Notes under the pieces: model-generated
Database searches by the model: none
What the model saw: the letters and a program-made list of their open reading frames with translations, nothing else
What the model was told of the DNA's origin: nothing
Assembly (NCBI RefSeq): GCF_001456025.1
Contig: NZ_LMTZ01000095.1
Location: 1 to 64,000 of the forward strand
DNA length: 64,000 nt
Direction: 5' to 3'
From: Mastigocoleus testarum BC008
Lineage (GTDB): Bacteria > Cyanobacteriota > Cyanobacteriia > Cyanobacteriales > Nostocaceae
Translations under genes and position numbers: made by a program
Part shown: piece after piece, positions 53,849-61,848 of the stretch
Layout of the letters: the number at the start of each line of letters is the position of its first letter
Position numbering within the stretch: the stretch's first letter is position 1

Positions 53849-54002
53849 ATATCAAGTCCGCTTAATTAGTTACTATATGACCCTATTGAAAAGACGGTGG
53901 TTATTACCTAATAACCCTTTTACTTATTACTGTGCGCTTACGCTAACATTACTCATTACTTCGCCCCCACAGATGTGATAACTGTTTAGCCGGACGTAAT
54001 AT
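53849..54002. repeat. MITE-like element, variant with a different core (about 154 bp)
   Basis: The left end ATATCAAGTCCGCTTAATTA and right end TTTAGCCGGACGTAATAT match the ends of copies 1-3. The interior is unrelated, with TTACTTATTACTGTGCGCTT and other STRR-like pieces. It suggests either a second subfamily or end-only conservation. Confidence 0.55.
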
Positions 54003-54196
54003 GACCCTACTTCCTTTTGCAGGAGGTGAGAAATAAGGTAAAGCAAAAAGACTCTATAGGTAAGTCGTAAATCTTATAACTTGTTTTCGAAAAGTTCAGT
54101 GTGTAATATCCATGAGGAAGAACTGCTAACTTTGGTTTAACTTGTAACAATCATTAACTGTATTCCACTAAACTACACCTGCTTATACTTATAGTT

Positions 54197-54826
54197 ATGA
54201 AAAGAAAAATATTGTTCGCAAGCTCGATCGCGACTGGAATCATTGCTTTGACATCACAAATATCACCTGCACGAGAATTACCAAACCTCAAACAAAATAT
54301 TCCTTATGCGAAAGCTAGAAATATGCTAATAAATGCTGGTTGGAAACCATTATTTAATAAAGAACAGGTAAATAATCCTAATAGAGGAATAACAATAAAT
54401 AATTTCATTGAAAAGAAAGGATATACCGAAATCGTAGATTGTTCGGGTACCGGTTTAGGGCTTTGTCTTTTTCAATTCAAGAATGCTGATGGAGAAAAAT
54501 TATTTGTTACCACTGCAAACAATTTTGAAGATAAAGAAACTGTTTTTGGTTGGCGAATTGAGCAACAGTCAAAAACATCAGTAAAAGTAAATACAAGTTG
54601 TGTACCTCATGATAGTACATCCCGTATTCTGTCGAGTCCAAAACCAAACGATATCCATCCTAATTGGAGTGGTGACAATTATGTTGGTAAATCTTGGAGT
54701 TTCAAAGCTAAAAATGTTGTTAAAAACAACACGGTGACTTATTTAAAAGGTGATTTGTACTCTCCACAAGGAGGACTTATAAATAAAGATATTTTTATCA
54801 TACAAAATGAGTGGGAGTGTAAATGA
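54197..54826 (+). CDS. Exported hypothetical protein
   Basis: The protein has 209 residues from ATG 54197. A clear signal peptide (KRKILFASSIATGIIALTSQ, cleavage near SPARE) precedes a mature domain with NIPYAKARNMLINAGWKPLF and four to five Cys: VDCSGTGLGLCLF, NTSCVPHD and a final EWEC. The motif A(R)xxLxxxGWxP recurs in small exported cyanobacterial proteins, but no function is known to me. It is upstream of ilvA on the same strand by about 150 bp, with no functional link apparent. Confidence 0.7.
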   Translation: MKRKILFASSIATGIIALTSQISPARELPNLKQNIPYAKARNMLINAGWKPLFNKEQVNNPNRGITINNFIEKKGYTEIVDCSGTGLGLCLFQFKNADGEKLFVTTANNFEDKETVFGWRIEQQSKTSVKVNTSCVPHDSTSRILSSPKPNDIHPNWSGDNYVGKSWSFKAKNVVKNNTVTYLKGDLYSPQGGLINKDIFIIQNEWECK

Positions 54827-54973
54827 ATAGTAACCTTAGCACTATATATTATGTAGCATTTTTAGTTGGCTAAACTAACTAGGATTTAATAGTTGAAAAT
54901 ATTATCGAATAAACATGTCCCCAAATTAGCGTAAAATAAAACTCCGTAAGGCATCTACCAACTCATTCGCCCC

Positions 54974-56485
54974 ATGTTCTGCGATTACCTCGTACAAATA
55001 CTCACAGCTCGCGTATATGATGTTGCCCAAGAATCACCCCTTGACCACGCCCCAAATTTATCGAAACGTTTAAATAATAAACTTCTGCTTAAAAGAGAAG
55101 ACATGCAATCGGTGTTTTCTTTTAAACTCCGGGGAGCCTACAACAAAATGGCACAACTACCCCCAGATATCTTAAAACAGGGTGTAATTGCTGCATCAGC
55201 GGGAAATCATGCCCAAGGTGTCGCCCTCGCAGCCAGTAAACTAGGTACGCAAGCTATTATTGTGATGCCAGTAACTACACCCCAAGTAAAAATCAATGCC
55301 GTCAAAGCTCGGGGTGGAGAGGTTGTTTTACATGGAGATACCTATGATGATGCTTGCGTCCATGCTCGCGAACTAGAAGCAGAAAAGGGTTTAACTTTTA
55401 TCCATCCCTTTGACGATCCCCATGTAATTGCCGGACAAGGTACAATCGGCGTGGAGATTTTGCGTCAGTATCAGCAACCGATTCATGCAATTTTTGTTGC
55501 TATTGGTGGCGGTGGTTTAATTTCGGGGATTGCAGCCTATGTTAAACGGTTGCGTCCGGAAATTAAGATTATTGGGGTTGAGCCTGCTGACGCCGATGCG
55601 ATGTATCAATCCTTGCGCTTGGGTCGTCGAGTACGTTTACCTCAGGTGGGTTTATTCGCCGATGGTGTAGCGGTGCGACAAGTTGGGGAAGAGACTTTTC
55701 GCCTGTGTCAAGAGTTTGTAGATGACATCATTCGGGTAGATACTGATAATACCTGCGCTGCCATTAAAGATGTATTTGAAGATACTCGGTCAATTGTGGA
55801 ACCAGCTGGAGCACTAGCGATCGCAGGGGCTAAAGCCTATGTAGAACGGGAAGGAATTGAGGATAAAACATTGGTTGCGATCGCTTGTGGTGCAAATATG
55901 AATTTTGACCGCTTGCGGTTTGTTGCCGAAAGGGCAGAATTAGGGGAACGTCGAGAAGCAATATTTGCAGTAACAATCCCAGAGGAAGCGGGAAGTCTGC
56001 GTAAGTTTTGTGAATGTATCGGCAAACGTAACCTCACAGAATTTAACTATCGCATCGCTCATGAGAGGGAAGCCCAAATTTTTGTCGGGATCCAAATTCA
56101 AAACCGTGCTGATGGGGTAAATATTGCCGAAATAATTAAAAATAATGGTTTTGCAATCATTGACTTAACCGATGATGAACTAACCAAAATGCATTTACGG
56201 CATATGGTTGGCGGACGTTCGCCCCTCGCCCATAATGAGCTATTATATCGATTTGAATTTCCCGAACGTCCCGGCGCGTTAATGCAGTTTGTTGGTTCCA
56301 TGAGTCCCAACTGGAATATTAGTTTATTCCACTACCGCAATAATGGTGCAGATTACGGACGAATTGTGGTTGGGATACAGGTTCCACCAGAAGAAATGAA
56401 AGAATGGCAAGCATTTTTAGATACTTTGGGTTATCAGTATTGGGATGAGAATAAAAATCCCGCCTACAAGTTGTTTTTGGCTTGA
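54974..56485 (+). CDS. ilvA: Threonine ammonia-lyase, biosynthetic
   Basis: The protein has 503 residues from ATG 54974. It deaminates threonine to 2-oxobutanoate, the first committed step to isoleucine. The PLP-binding Lys51 lies in SFKLRGAYNKM. The phosphate loop is GGGGLISGIAAYVK, after HPFDDPHVIAGQGTIGVEIL. Two C-terminal ACT-like regulatory domains (about 325-400 and 420-500: AIFAVTIPEEAGSLRKFCEC, LYRFEFPERPGALMQFVG) are typical of the isoleucine-inhibited biosynthetic form, and the length is normal. It is followed by STRR tracts, not by other ilv genes. Confidence 0.96.
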   Translation: MFCDYLVQILTARVYDVAQESPLDHAPNLSKRLNNKLLLKREDMQSVFSFKLRGAYNKMAQLPPDILKQGVIAASAGNHAQGVALAASKLGTQAIIVMPVTTPQVKINAVKARGGEVVLHGDTYDDACVHARELEAEKGLTFIHPFDDPHVIAGQGTIGVEILRQYQQPIHAIFVAIGGGGLISGIAAYVKRLRPEIKIIGVEPADADAMYQSLRLGRRVRLPQVGLFADGVAVRQVGEETFRLCQEFVDDIIRVDTDNTCAAIKDVFEDTRSIVEPAGALAIAGAKAYVEREGIEDKTLVAIACGANMNFDRLRFVAERAELGERREAIFAVTIPEEAGSLRKFCECIGKRNLTEFNYRIAHEREAQIFVGIQIQNRADGVNIAEIIKNNGFAIIDLTDDELTKMHLRHMVGGRSPLAHNELLYRFEFPERPGALMQFVGSMSPNWNISLFHYRNNGADYGRIVVGIQVPPEEMKEWQAFLDTLGYQYWDENKNPAYKLFLA

Positions 56486-56499
56486 GGATAGGGATTGGG

Positions 56500-56645
56500 A
56501 GAAATGAGTAATAAGTAATGTTAGCGCAGCGGGGCGCGTAAGCGCACAGTAATGAGTAATAAGTAACAAGTAATGAATAAGAAGTAATGAGAAAAAATTA
56601 CCAATTACCAATTACCCATTACCAATTACCAATTACCCATTACCT
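56500..56645. repeat. STRR tracts between ilvA and tldE
   Basis: Mixed heptamers: GTAATGA/GTAATAA units (56503-56595) interrupted by a GC-rich dispersed-repeat fragment near 56520-56550, then TTACCAA/TTACCCA units to about 56645. There is no gene. Confidence 0.85.
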
Positions 56646-56657
56646 AATCCCCAATCC

Positions 56658-57998
56658 CTACTCCCCAGTAATCGAAAGACCTTCAACCCAAATTCTGGGA
56701 CAGACTCCTCCAGGGGTTAATTCTGGTTCTTTCTCGACAAACACAATCGATTTCATAACTTCGAGGAAGTCTCCTGCGACGGTTGCAGAGTCAATACTGG
56801 TTTTTACACCTTTATTCACTAACCAACCATCAAAGGGTAAGGAAAAAGAACCTTGCAAGGATTTGACTCCAGCGTGGAGAGCTTGCAAATCGTCAATGAA
56901 AACAACATTTTCCGCCGTATCTAAACTAAATTCTTTTTCTACAGTTGCGCCAGCGTAAACGTGATAGAAGTTAGGACTAACTGTTACTTTAGCCCCAATG
57001 TTAGCGTTTCCTGTGGGCTTAGCATTCATTCTTTTCGCCGTACCCGCGCTGTGAAGGAAGTTTTTTAAGATTCCATTTTCAATTAAGGAAACCTTACGAG
57101 TGGGAGTTCCTTCTCCATCAAATGTTTCCGCCCCAATATTTGCTGGATGTAAAGAATCATCGCAGACTGAAAGTAAGGGGGAAGCTATTTCCTTTCCTAG
57201 GTCGTCAGCCTTCGATAAACTTTGATTATCCAAAATACTTTGGGCATTGTACAAATTAGAAAAAGCACCGAGCAAGCTTAAGAAAGCATCAGGGGAAAAA
57301 ACAACGGTGTACTTACCGGTTTTGATTTTTTCGTAGTTTAAGTGGCTGATGGTTTTATCTGTGGTTTCTTTGACACAACCATCAAGATCCAACTCACTCA
57401 AACTTTTACTCAATCTAAAAGCACCTGCACTCCGGGGTTTTTTCCCTTCTTCTTCGGTTTTACTGTACAAGAAAACTGAAGTATAGGAATGGGATTCGCT
57501 TCTCATTGCACCGTCGCTATTGAGATAAAACTTATCGATACCTCTTTGCGCTAAACGGTTATATGGAACGCTTTCAATCGCCGGATGAGCTTCAACTACA
57601 TCCTTTTCAGCTTTTAATAGTTTTTCAATCAGTTCTGAAACAGAAGCAGGTTCAGCTTTTTCCTCTTGCCTAACGTCAATCTTAACGGTAGCCTCAGGAC
57701 TAAAATCAGGTACATTTTCTTTAACACCAAAAAAACTTGCTTCGTAAGCAGTTTGTAATGCTAGTTCCAATCCCTTGGAATTCACATCGGTGGTGCTAGT
57801 AACGCCCATGGTATTTTCGTCGTTCCATACCCTAACCGTTACACCAGAAAGATTTGAAGCTTTTACCTGTTCTGGTTCGCCTTTATCTACTTGAACGCTA
57901 GTTTGGTCGGTAACCGCACCATAAATATCAAACTTCTTAATTCCCAGTTTGCTAGCACTTTCTTTCGCCGCAGTTGCAATTTCTTTAATACTCGCCAT
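56658..57998 (-). CDS. pmbA: TldE/PmbA-family protein, partner of TldD
   Basis: The protein has 446 residues from ATG 57998. It is the non-metal-binding subunit of the TldD/TldE zinc protease, which in E. coli processes the unfolded peptides microcin B17 and CcdA. Visible blocks are KFDIYGAVTDQTSVQVDKGE, GVTVRVWNDENTMGVTSTTD, and SPLLSVCDDSLHPANIGAET followed by FDGEGTPTRKVSLIENGILK. It then has HSAGTAKRMNAKPTGNANIG. No HExxxH is present, as expected. It lies 285 bp downstream of tldD on the same strand. Confidence 0.93.
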   Translation of the reverse strand: MASIKEIATAAKESASKLGIKKFDIYGAVTDQTSVQVDKGEPEQVKASNLSGVTVRVWNDENTMGVTSTTDVNSKGLELALQTAYEASFFGVKENVPDFSPEATVKIDVRQEEKAEPASVSELIEKLLKAEKDVVEAHPAIESVPYNRLAQRGIDKFYLNSDGAMRSESHSYTSVFLYSKTEEEGKKPRSAGAFRLSKSLSELDLDGCVKETTDKTISHLNYEKIKTGKYTVVFSPDAFLSLLGAFSNLYNAQSILDNQSLSKADDLGKEIASPLLSVCDDSLHPANIGAETFDGEGTPTRKVSLIENGILKNFLHSAGTAKRMNAKPTGNANIGAKVTVSPNFYHVYAGATVEKEFSLDTAENVVFIDDLQALHAGVKSLQGSFSLPFDGWLVNKGVKTSIDSATVAGDFLEVMKSIVFVEKEPELTPGGVCPRIWVEGLSITGE

Positions 57999-58172
57999 AG
58001 TTTAAAAAGTCAAAAGTTATTAGCGTAGCGTGTCCGTAGGACATAAATCAAAAGTTGTAGAGACGTTAAATGTCACGTCATAAAAGTCGAAAACTAAAAA
58101 ATATGTCTGTGTGCTGGATCGGTATTACTGAGAGTTTCCAAAAATGATTCGTACCGTATTTTGTACCCGTAG

Positions 58173-58192
58173 GGGCGCACAGACGTGCGCCC
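58173..58192. terminator. Perfect hairpin between tldD and tldE
   Basis: The stem GGGCGCAC / GTGCGCCC has a 4-base loop. It is followed by TTAAAAT and not by a strong T tract, so it may be a dispersed repeat or an attenuating hairpin rather than a full terminator. A similar GGGCGCA fragment occurs near 31741. Confidence 0.45.
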
Positions 58193-58283
58193 TTAAAATC
58201 TTTAATACGTCTACCCTTAAGATTGATATATTTCCGCTTTGGAAAATCTTCAATCCAGCACACACAAAAAGACACAAAAATCC

Positions 58284-59756
58284 TTAACGTCCGCCAACGG
58301 TGATTGAATCAACCTTGATATGGGGTTGTCCAACGGTTGTATAAATACTACCGCTCACAGAACCGCAGAAACCCGGAGCTAAAGATAAATCTTGGGAACA
58401 CATAGAAATTTTATTCATAATTTCTTTTGCTTCCCCAATCAAAATTGCTCCCTTCAATGGCTTGGTCACTTTGCCATTTTCAATCAAATAAGCTTCATCT
58501 ACACCGAAGTTAAATTCACCGGTTGCACCAACGCTACCACCACCCATTTTCTTGCAATAAATGCCCTTATCGATGGAAGCGAATAAATCTTCGTTCTTGT
58601 ACTCTCCGGTAGCGATGTAAGTATTACGCATCCGGCTAGCTGCAGCGAAAGTGAAATTCTGGCGACGTCCGCTACCTGTTCTGGGATGTCCGGTACGCAT
58701 GGAACCAGCCCGGTCTGCTAAGAAGTTCTTCAAAACACCCTTTTCAATTAAAAGTGTTCTTTGAGCTGGCATTCCTTCATCATCCATCTCGATGGTACCA
58801 AAAGCGTTGTCGGAACGACCTTCGTCCCAAGCAGTCAAGCTTTCGTGGGCAATTTTCTCACCTTTTTTATCTGCAAAGGGAGTAGTACCCCGCTCAATTT
58901 GGGTGGTTTCTAATAAATGTCCGCAAGCTTCGTGGAAAATAACCCCACCAAAATGATTCGCCATCACAATGGGATAGTTGCCAGATTCTACGTAATCAGC
59001 GTAAAGCATTTTACCTGCAGACTCTGAAATTTCGTCGGCTGCTTCTTGATAATCCCAGGTTTTTAAGAATTTGGGATCACTAGTGTTACCAGCGCGTTGA
59101 CCGATAGAAGTACGGTGAGCGCCATCAGCACAAAGAAGATTGAATCCTACCGATTGGGTTAGGCGAATGTCGCGAGCAAAAACTCCATCGCTAGCAGCAA
59201 CTAACACTTCTTGCCAATCTCGGAAATATGAAGCACGTCGGGATTGAATGTGGGATGCTTTTTTACCCAGGGTACTTGTTGCATCAAGTAATACTTCCCC
59301 CATCTCTTGCATGCTGCTGCACAAAGGTAACCAGGCATCTTTACCGCGTTTGGTGCTATAGTCCCTAAATAATTCCAAATTAATTTCTGGAATGAAAGCA
59401 TTTGGTCCGGGTAATTGCAGACCCATAATATCTAAAGCTTTTTCCAAAGCAGCTTTTAAACCAGCGAAAGAAATGTTATTAGTACTGACATAACAATCAG
59501 CCTTACCGCGAAATACTCTCACACCAGCACCGGTGGAAAGGCGTGGTGTAATGCTAGTAATGGCGTCATCCTCTGCAAGGCAGCTAACATAATTAACACG
59601 CTCTAGGAAAAATTCCACGAAGTCCGCGCCTGCTGCACGTCCTAAGCCCAATAAAGTTGATAAAGGAGCTTCCCAGGTTTCGTCAAACCTCTCTGTCGCC
59701 GAGGAATATTCCAGTGTGGGGATTTGCTTGGATAGGATAATGGTATTTGTTAGCAT
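58284..59756 (-). CDS. tldD: TldD zinc metalloprotease
   Basis: The protein has 490 residues from ATG 59756. It is the catalytic half of the TldD/TldE heterodimer: the zinc-binding HExxxH is His275-Glu276-Ala-Cys-Gly-His280, followed by LLETTQIERGTTPFADKKGE. The family end is FCGSVSGSIYTTVGQPHIKV. Other matches are LGLGRAAGADFVEFFLERVN, and FLADRAGSMRTGHPRTGSGR. The pair suggests processing or turnover of unfolded or modified peptides; no toxin or RiPP precursor gene is visible beside it. Upstream lies the right end of the IscB element, about 80 bp before the start codon. Confidence 0.95.
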   Translation of the reverse strand: MLTNTIILSKQIPTLEYSSATERFDETWEAPLSTLLGLGRAAGADFVEFFLERVNYVSCLAEDDAITSITPRLSTGAGVRVFRGKADCYVSTNNISFAGLKAALEKALDIMGLQLPGPNAFIPEINLELFRDYSTKRGKDAWLPLCSSMQEMGEVLLDATSTLGKKASHIQSRRASYFRDWQEVLVAASDGVFARDIRLTQSVGFNLLCADGAHRTSIGQRAGNTSDPKFLKTWDYQEAADEISESAGKMLYADYVESGNYPIVMANHFGGVIFHEACGHLLETTQIERGTTPFADKKGEKIAHESLTAWDEGRSDNAFGTIEMDDEGMPAQRTLLIEKGVLKNFLADRAGSMRTGHPRTGSGRRQNFTFAAASRMRNTYIATGEYKNEDLFASIDKGIYCKKMGGGSVGATGEFNFGVDEAYLIENGKVTKPLKGAILIGEAKEIMNKISMCSQDLSLAPGFCGSVSGSIYTTVGQPHIKVDSITVGGR

Positions 59757-59864
59757 ATTTGCCTCTCAAAGATGGCTTTACTTAGGAAGTTGAGCGAAAA
59801 TTTAATATAGTACTTACTCTAACAAATCCCAGAAAGTCACAAGAAATTTACGGGAGTTTGGAAG

Positions 59865-59885
59865 CCCAGTGGTTTTAACCCTGGG
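59865..59885. repeat. Right-end hairpin of the IscB element
   Basis: CCCAG, T, GGTT, TT, AACC, CTGGG: a 9-bp stem with one bulged T. It has the same architecture as 61449-61469 but different inner stem bases. Confidence 0.85.
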
Positions 59886-59899
59886 AGGAAAAACGACAC

Positions 59900-59917
59900 G
59901 GGGTAATTTATTACCCC
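59900..59917 (-). terminator. Hairpin after iscB
   Basis: Perfect 8-bp stem GGGGTAAT / ATTACCCC with a 2-base loop, 12 bp beyond the iscB stop. On the minus strand it is followed by GTGTCGTTTTTCC, so it can act as a terminator. Confidence 0.65.
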
Positions 59918-59928
59918 TTATATTGCTT

Positions 59929-61203
59929 TTAAAAAGAGTAGGAATAACCATCCTTTTTATGTATTGGAGTACAAAACTTGTAACTGATACCAGCTACCCT
60001 ACCTGCTTTAGTAGCTATATCAAAACTTCCACTTTTGCGGCATAATAATCTACCAAAATATGTACCTATTTTCTTACCTTTTGTGACGACAGCTTTTACG
60101 ATATCGCCGGTAGTAAAACCAAAATGTATTTGTTTCCTACCTCGGTGTCTAGTTGGGAAACCAAACTTATTCGTTCCGCACATCTGACGAGTTCCGTGAC
60201 CATTGCATTTAATCCTTAGTGGTTGGTTTGTTTTTAAGACTAACTTTTCTACATCACCTACACAGGCGGCATCAATCCAATGTTGTTTTTCTAGTTTTAA
60301 GCGAATTCGGTTGTATTTGGTTTGAGCACCGGTAGCTGTTTTTACGGGTAATAATCCAAACAAAACTTCGACTACCTTGTTTCTAGTTGAATTAACTGCA
60401 GAGGCATCTTTTAGCGGTTTATTAGCATTTGATTTGATTTTCTTCAGTAGTTCTGGCTTCTTTCTCAGGAAATCTTCGACTGGTTTATTCCCTTTCTTCT
60501 GGTTGCATTTTTCGCAAGCTAAGCATAGATTACTTACTCGGTTGCTGCCTCCTTTTGAGCGGGGATGGATATGTTCAATTTGGAGGGGTACATCTTTCTT
60601 TCTGCAATAAGAACATTCTCGACCCCACTTTTCTAAAAGATATTCCCTGACTTCATAGCCTTGCAGATCTCCTTGCTGGTACTCCACACCAGATATTTCT
60701 GGATTTTGCATTTTATGCATATCAAATTTGACTTTTTCAATCCAGATTTCTGCTACTGGAGCGAAAATAATCAAGCGTTTTACCCAGGTTTGAGTTGTTA
60801 AAACTCGGTGCATTAAGCTTGGAGGAATCCAGCCAGGCGAGCGTTTGCGGTTATCGAACCGAGCTTTACGATACCGGGTTTTCCTATTGCGGCGAGATCT
60901 TCTCAAACTTCTTCTGGATTCTAAAGTTTGTTTAATTTGGTATCCGCGATGCTCTACTTCAGCGCCCCAGATTACATTTTCTCCTTCTGAAACTGCGATG
61001 CCAGTAAATCGGGAACCAGGATCGATTTTTACTGTTAAAGGTTTGAGAACAGTTTCTGTTACAGCATGCTTCAGAATTATGGTAAAGGGATAGTTTCTCC
61101 AAACGGCTGCTTTTCCTTTTTCCAGTAATTTTCTTGCCCTACGTGGCGTTACTGGGTTTACTGGTTTTTTGTTGGTATCGACTACAAATACGTAATTTTG
61201 CAT
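59929..61203 (-). CDS. iscB: IscB RNA-guided DNA endonuclease (RuvC + HNH)
   Basis: The protein has 424 residues from ATG 61203. IscB is the ancestor-type relative of Cas9 and uses an omega RNA guide. Domains: PLMP-like N-terminus (VFVVDTNKKPVNPVTPRRAR, 5-24), RuvC-I with Asp61 (VKIDPGSRFTGIAV), Arg-rich bridge helix (about 97-120), RuvC-II with Glu156 (IWIEKVKFD), and an HNH domain with Cys197, Cys200, His211 and His213, then Cys230, Cys233 and Asn234. RuvC-III has His308 and Asp311 (KQHWIDAACVGD), and a C-terminal domain of about 110 residues follows. All catalytic positions appear intact. The length is typical. The structured RNA region lies directly upstream. Confidence 0.95.
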   Translation of the reverse strand: MQNYVFVVDTNKKPVNPVTPRRARKLLEKGKAAVWRNYPFTIILKHAVTETVLKPLTVKIDPGSRFTGIAVSEGENVIWGAEVEHRGYQIKQTLESRRSLRRSRRNRKTRYRKARFDNRKRSPGWIPPSLMHRVLTTQTWVKRLIIFAPVAEIWIEKVKFDMHKMQNPEISGVEYQQGDLQGYEVREYLLEKWGRECSYCRKKDVPLQIEHIHPRSKGGSNRVSNLCLACEKCNQKKGNKPVEDFLRKKPELLKKIKSNANKPLKDASAVNSTRNKVVEVLFGLLPVKTATGAQTKYNRIRLKLEKQHWIDAACVGDVEKLVLKTNQPLRIKCNGHGTRQMCGTNKFGFPTRHRGRKQIHFGFTTGDIVKAVVTKGKKIGTYFGRLLCRKSGSFDIATKAGRVAGISYKFCTPIHKKDGYSYSF

Positions 61204-61469
61204 TGCTGCTTTTCTCGTTGGTAATGTTAGCTTCGATAAGGTTTAAAGGCGGCACATCCAAAAAGCACTGACTTAACCCATTGGGTCTATTTAACTTCTT
61301 GATTTCAGAGCAAGAAACTAGCTACGCATTTCTTGGTGAGAACTTTAACACTTCCTTGAAACGTAGTGCCCGGAGCACTTAATCTGGTCAGCTAGACCGC
61401 AGAGCGGTCACAAGAAGCGTGAGAGACTCCCAGTTTTTAGGCTGGAAGCCCAGTCACTTTAGTGCTGGG
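61204..61469 (-). ncRNA. Probable IscB omega RNA (HEARO-type) region
   Basis: This is the 5' region of iscB, where IscB-associated omega (HEARO) RNAs are encoded. By eye it contains several stems: the end hairpin 61449-61469; GACCGC/GCGGTC with a 3-base loop (61395-61409); AGTGC/GCACT (61365-61379); CAAGAAA/TTTCTTG (61311-61335); and ACCCA/TGGGT (61276-61286). No ORF occupies it. By analogy the RNA starts at the left end with a guide copied from flanking DNA and runs towards the iscB start. The exact 5' end is not determined. Confidence 0.75.
61449..61469. repeat. Left-end hairpin of the IscB element
   Basis: CCCAG, T, CACT, TT, AGTG, CTGGG: a 9-bp stem with one bulged T. It is the counterpart of the right-end hairpin with compensatory changes in the inner four pairs. 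Confidence 0.85.
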
Positions 61470-61557
61470 TTGCTGACTGTTGAGATCGATTTGCAAACAG
61501 ATTTATATCATTATTAGTCGTGATGGCAGCTAAAGCTGCGCGTGCAGATCGCAAGTT

Positions 61558-61658
61558 ATACCAATTTCGGAAAATAATAAGACGGATAGATTTTGTAGAG
61601 ACGTTGCATGCAACGTCTCTACTGGAGAATCTGTTGCAATGATTTATTGAATTGGTAT
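61558..61658. repeat. MITE-like element with ATACCAATT ends (101 bp)
   Basis: Terminal inverted repeats ATACCAATT / AATTGGTAT enclose a perfect 28-bp palindrome at 61595-61622 (arms GTAGAGACGTTGCA). It has no ORF. It lies between the IscB element and the pentapeptide gene. GTAGAGACGTTGCAGAG sequences at 41211 are related to the palindrome arm. Confidence 0.75.
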
Positions 61659-61848
61659 TAGTTTATTTATCATCTGTAACATAACTTGAGAAATGCATTA
61701 AGTGTTGTTTGGGAACTTGCTGCAAAAGTTATAAAAGAGTTTACACAATAGTTCGTTTATACGGGAATAATCTACTATATATAAGAACAAATATACTAAA
61801 ATTCTGTATTACCACTACATGGGAATCACTACTCAATCCTCCGATTCA

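Larger units (their letters stand above)
53409..54196. other. Intergenic region with two repeats
   Basis: About 790 bp. It contains the hairpin repeat copy at 53750-53785 and a MITE-like element with a different core at 53849-54002. Small plus-strand open frames near 53260-53580 overlap the MtfA-like gene antisense and are not convincing. Confidence 0.55.
59836..61485 (-). mobile_element. IscB-carrying IS200/IS605-like element, no transposase
   Basis: The element is read on the minus strand: left end near 61449-61485, structured RNA region, iscB, right end near 59836-59885. Each end has a 21-bp hairpin of the form CCCAG-T-N4-TT-N4-CTGGG on the plus strand. Both hairpins have GAAG just before them (GGAAGCCCAG) and the motif GTCACAAGAA nearby (59836-59845 and 61407-61416). 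No TnpA-like Y1 transposase is present in the window, so movement would need an enzyme from elsewhere. Exact boundaries are not fixed. Confidence 0.8.

Noticed and set aside
59829..59928. Region upstream of tldD considered as a tldD regulatory leader
   Set aside because: Its hairpins match the iscB left end in architecture, so they belong to the mobile element and not to tldD.
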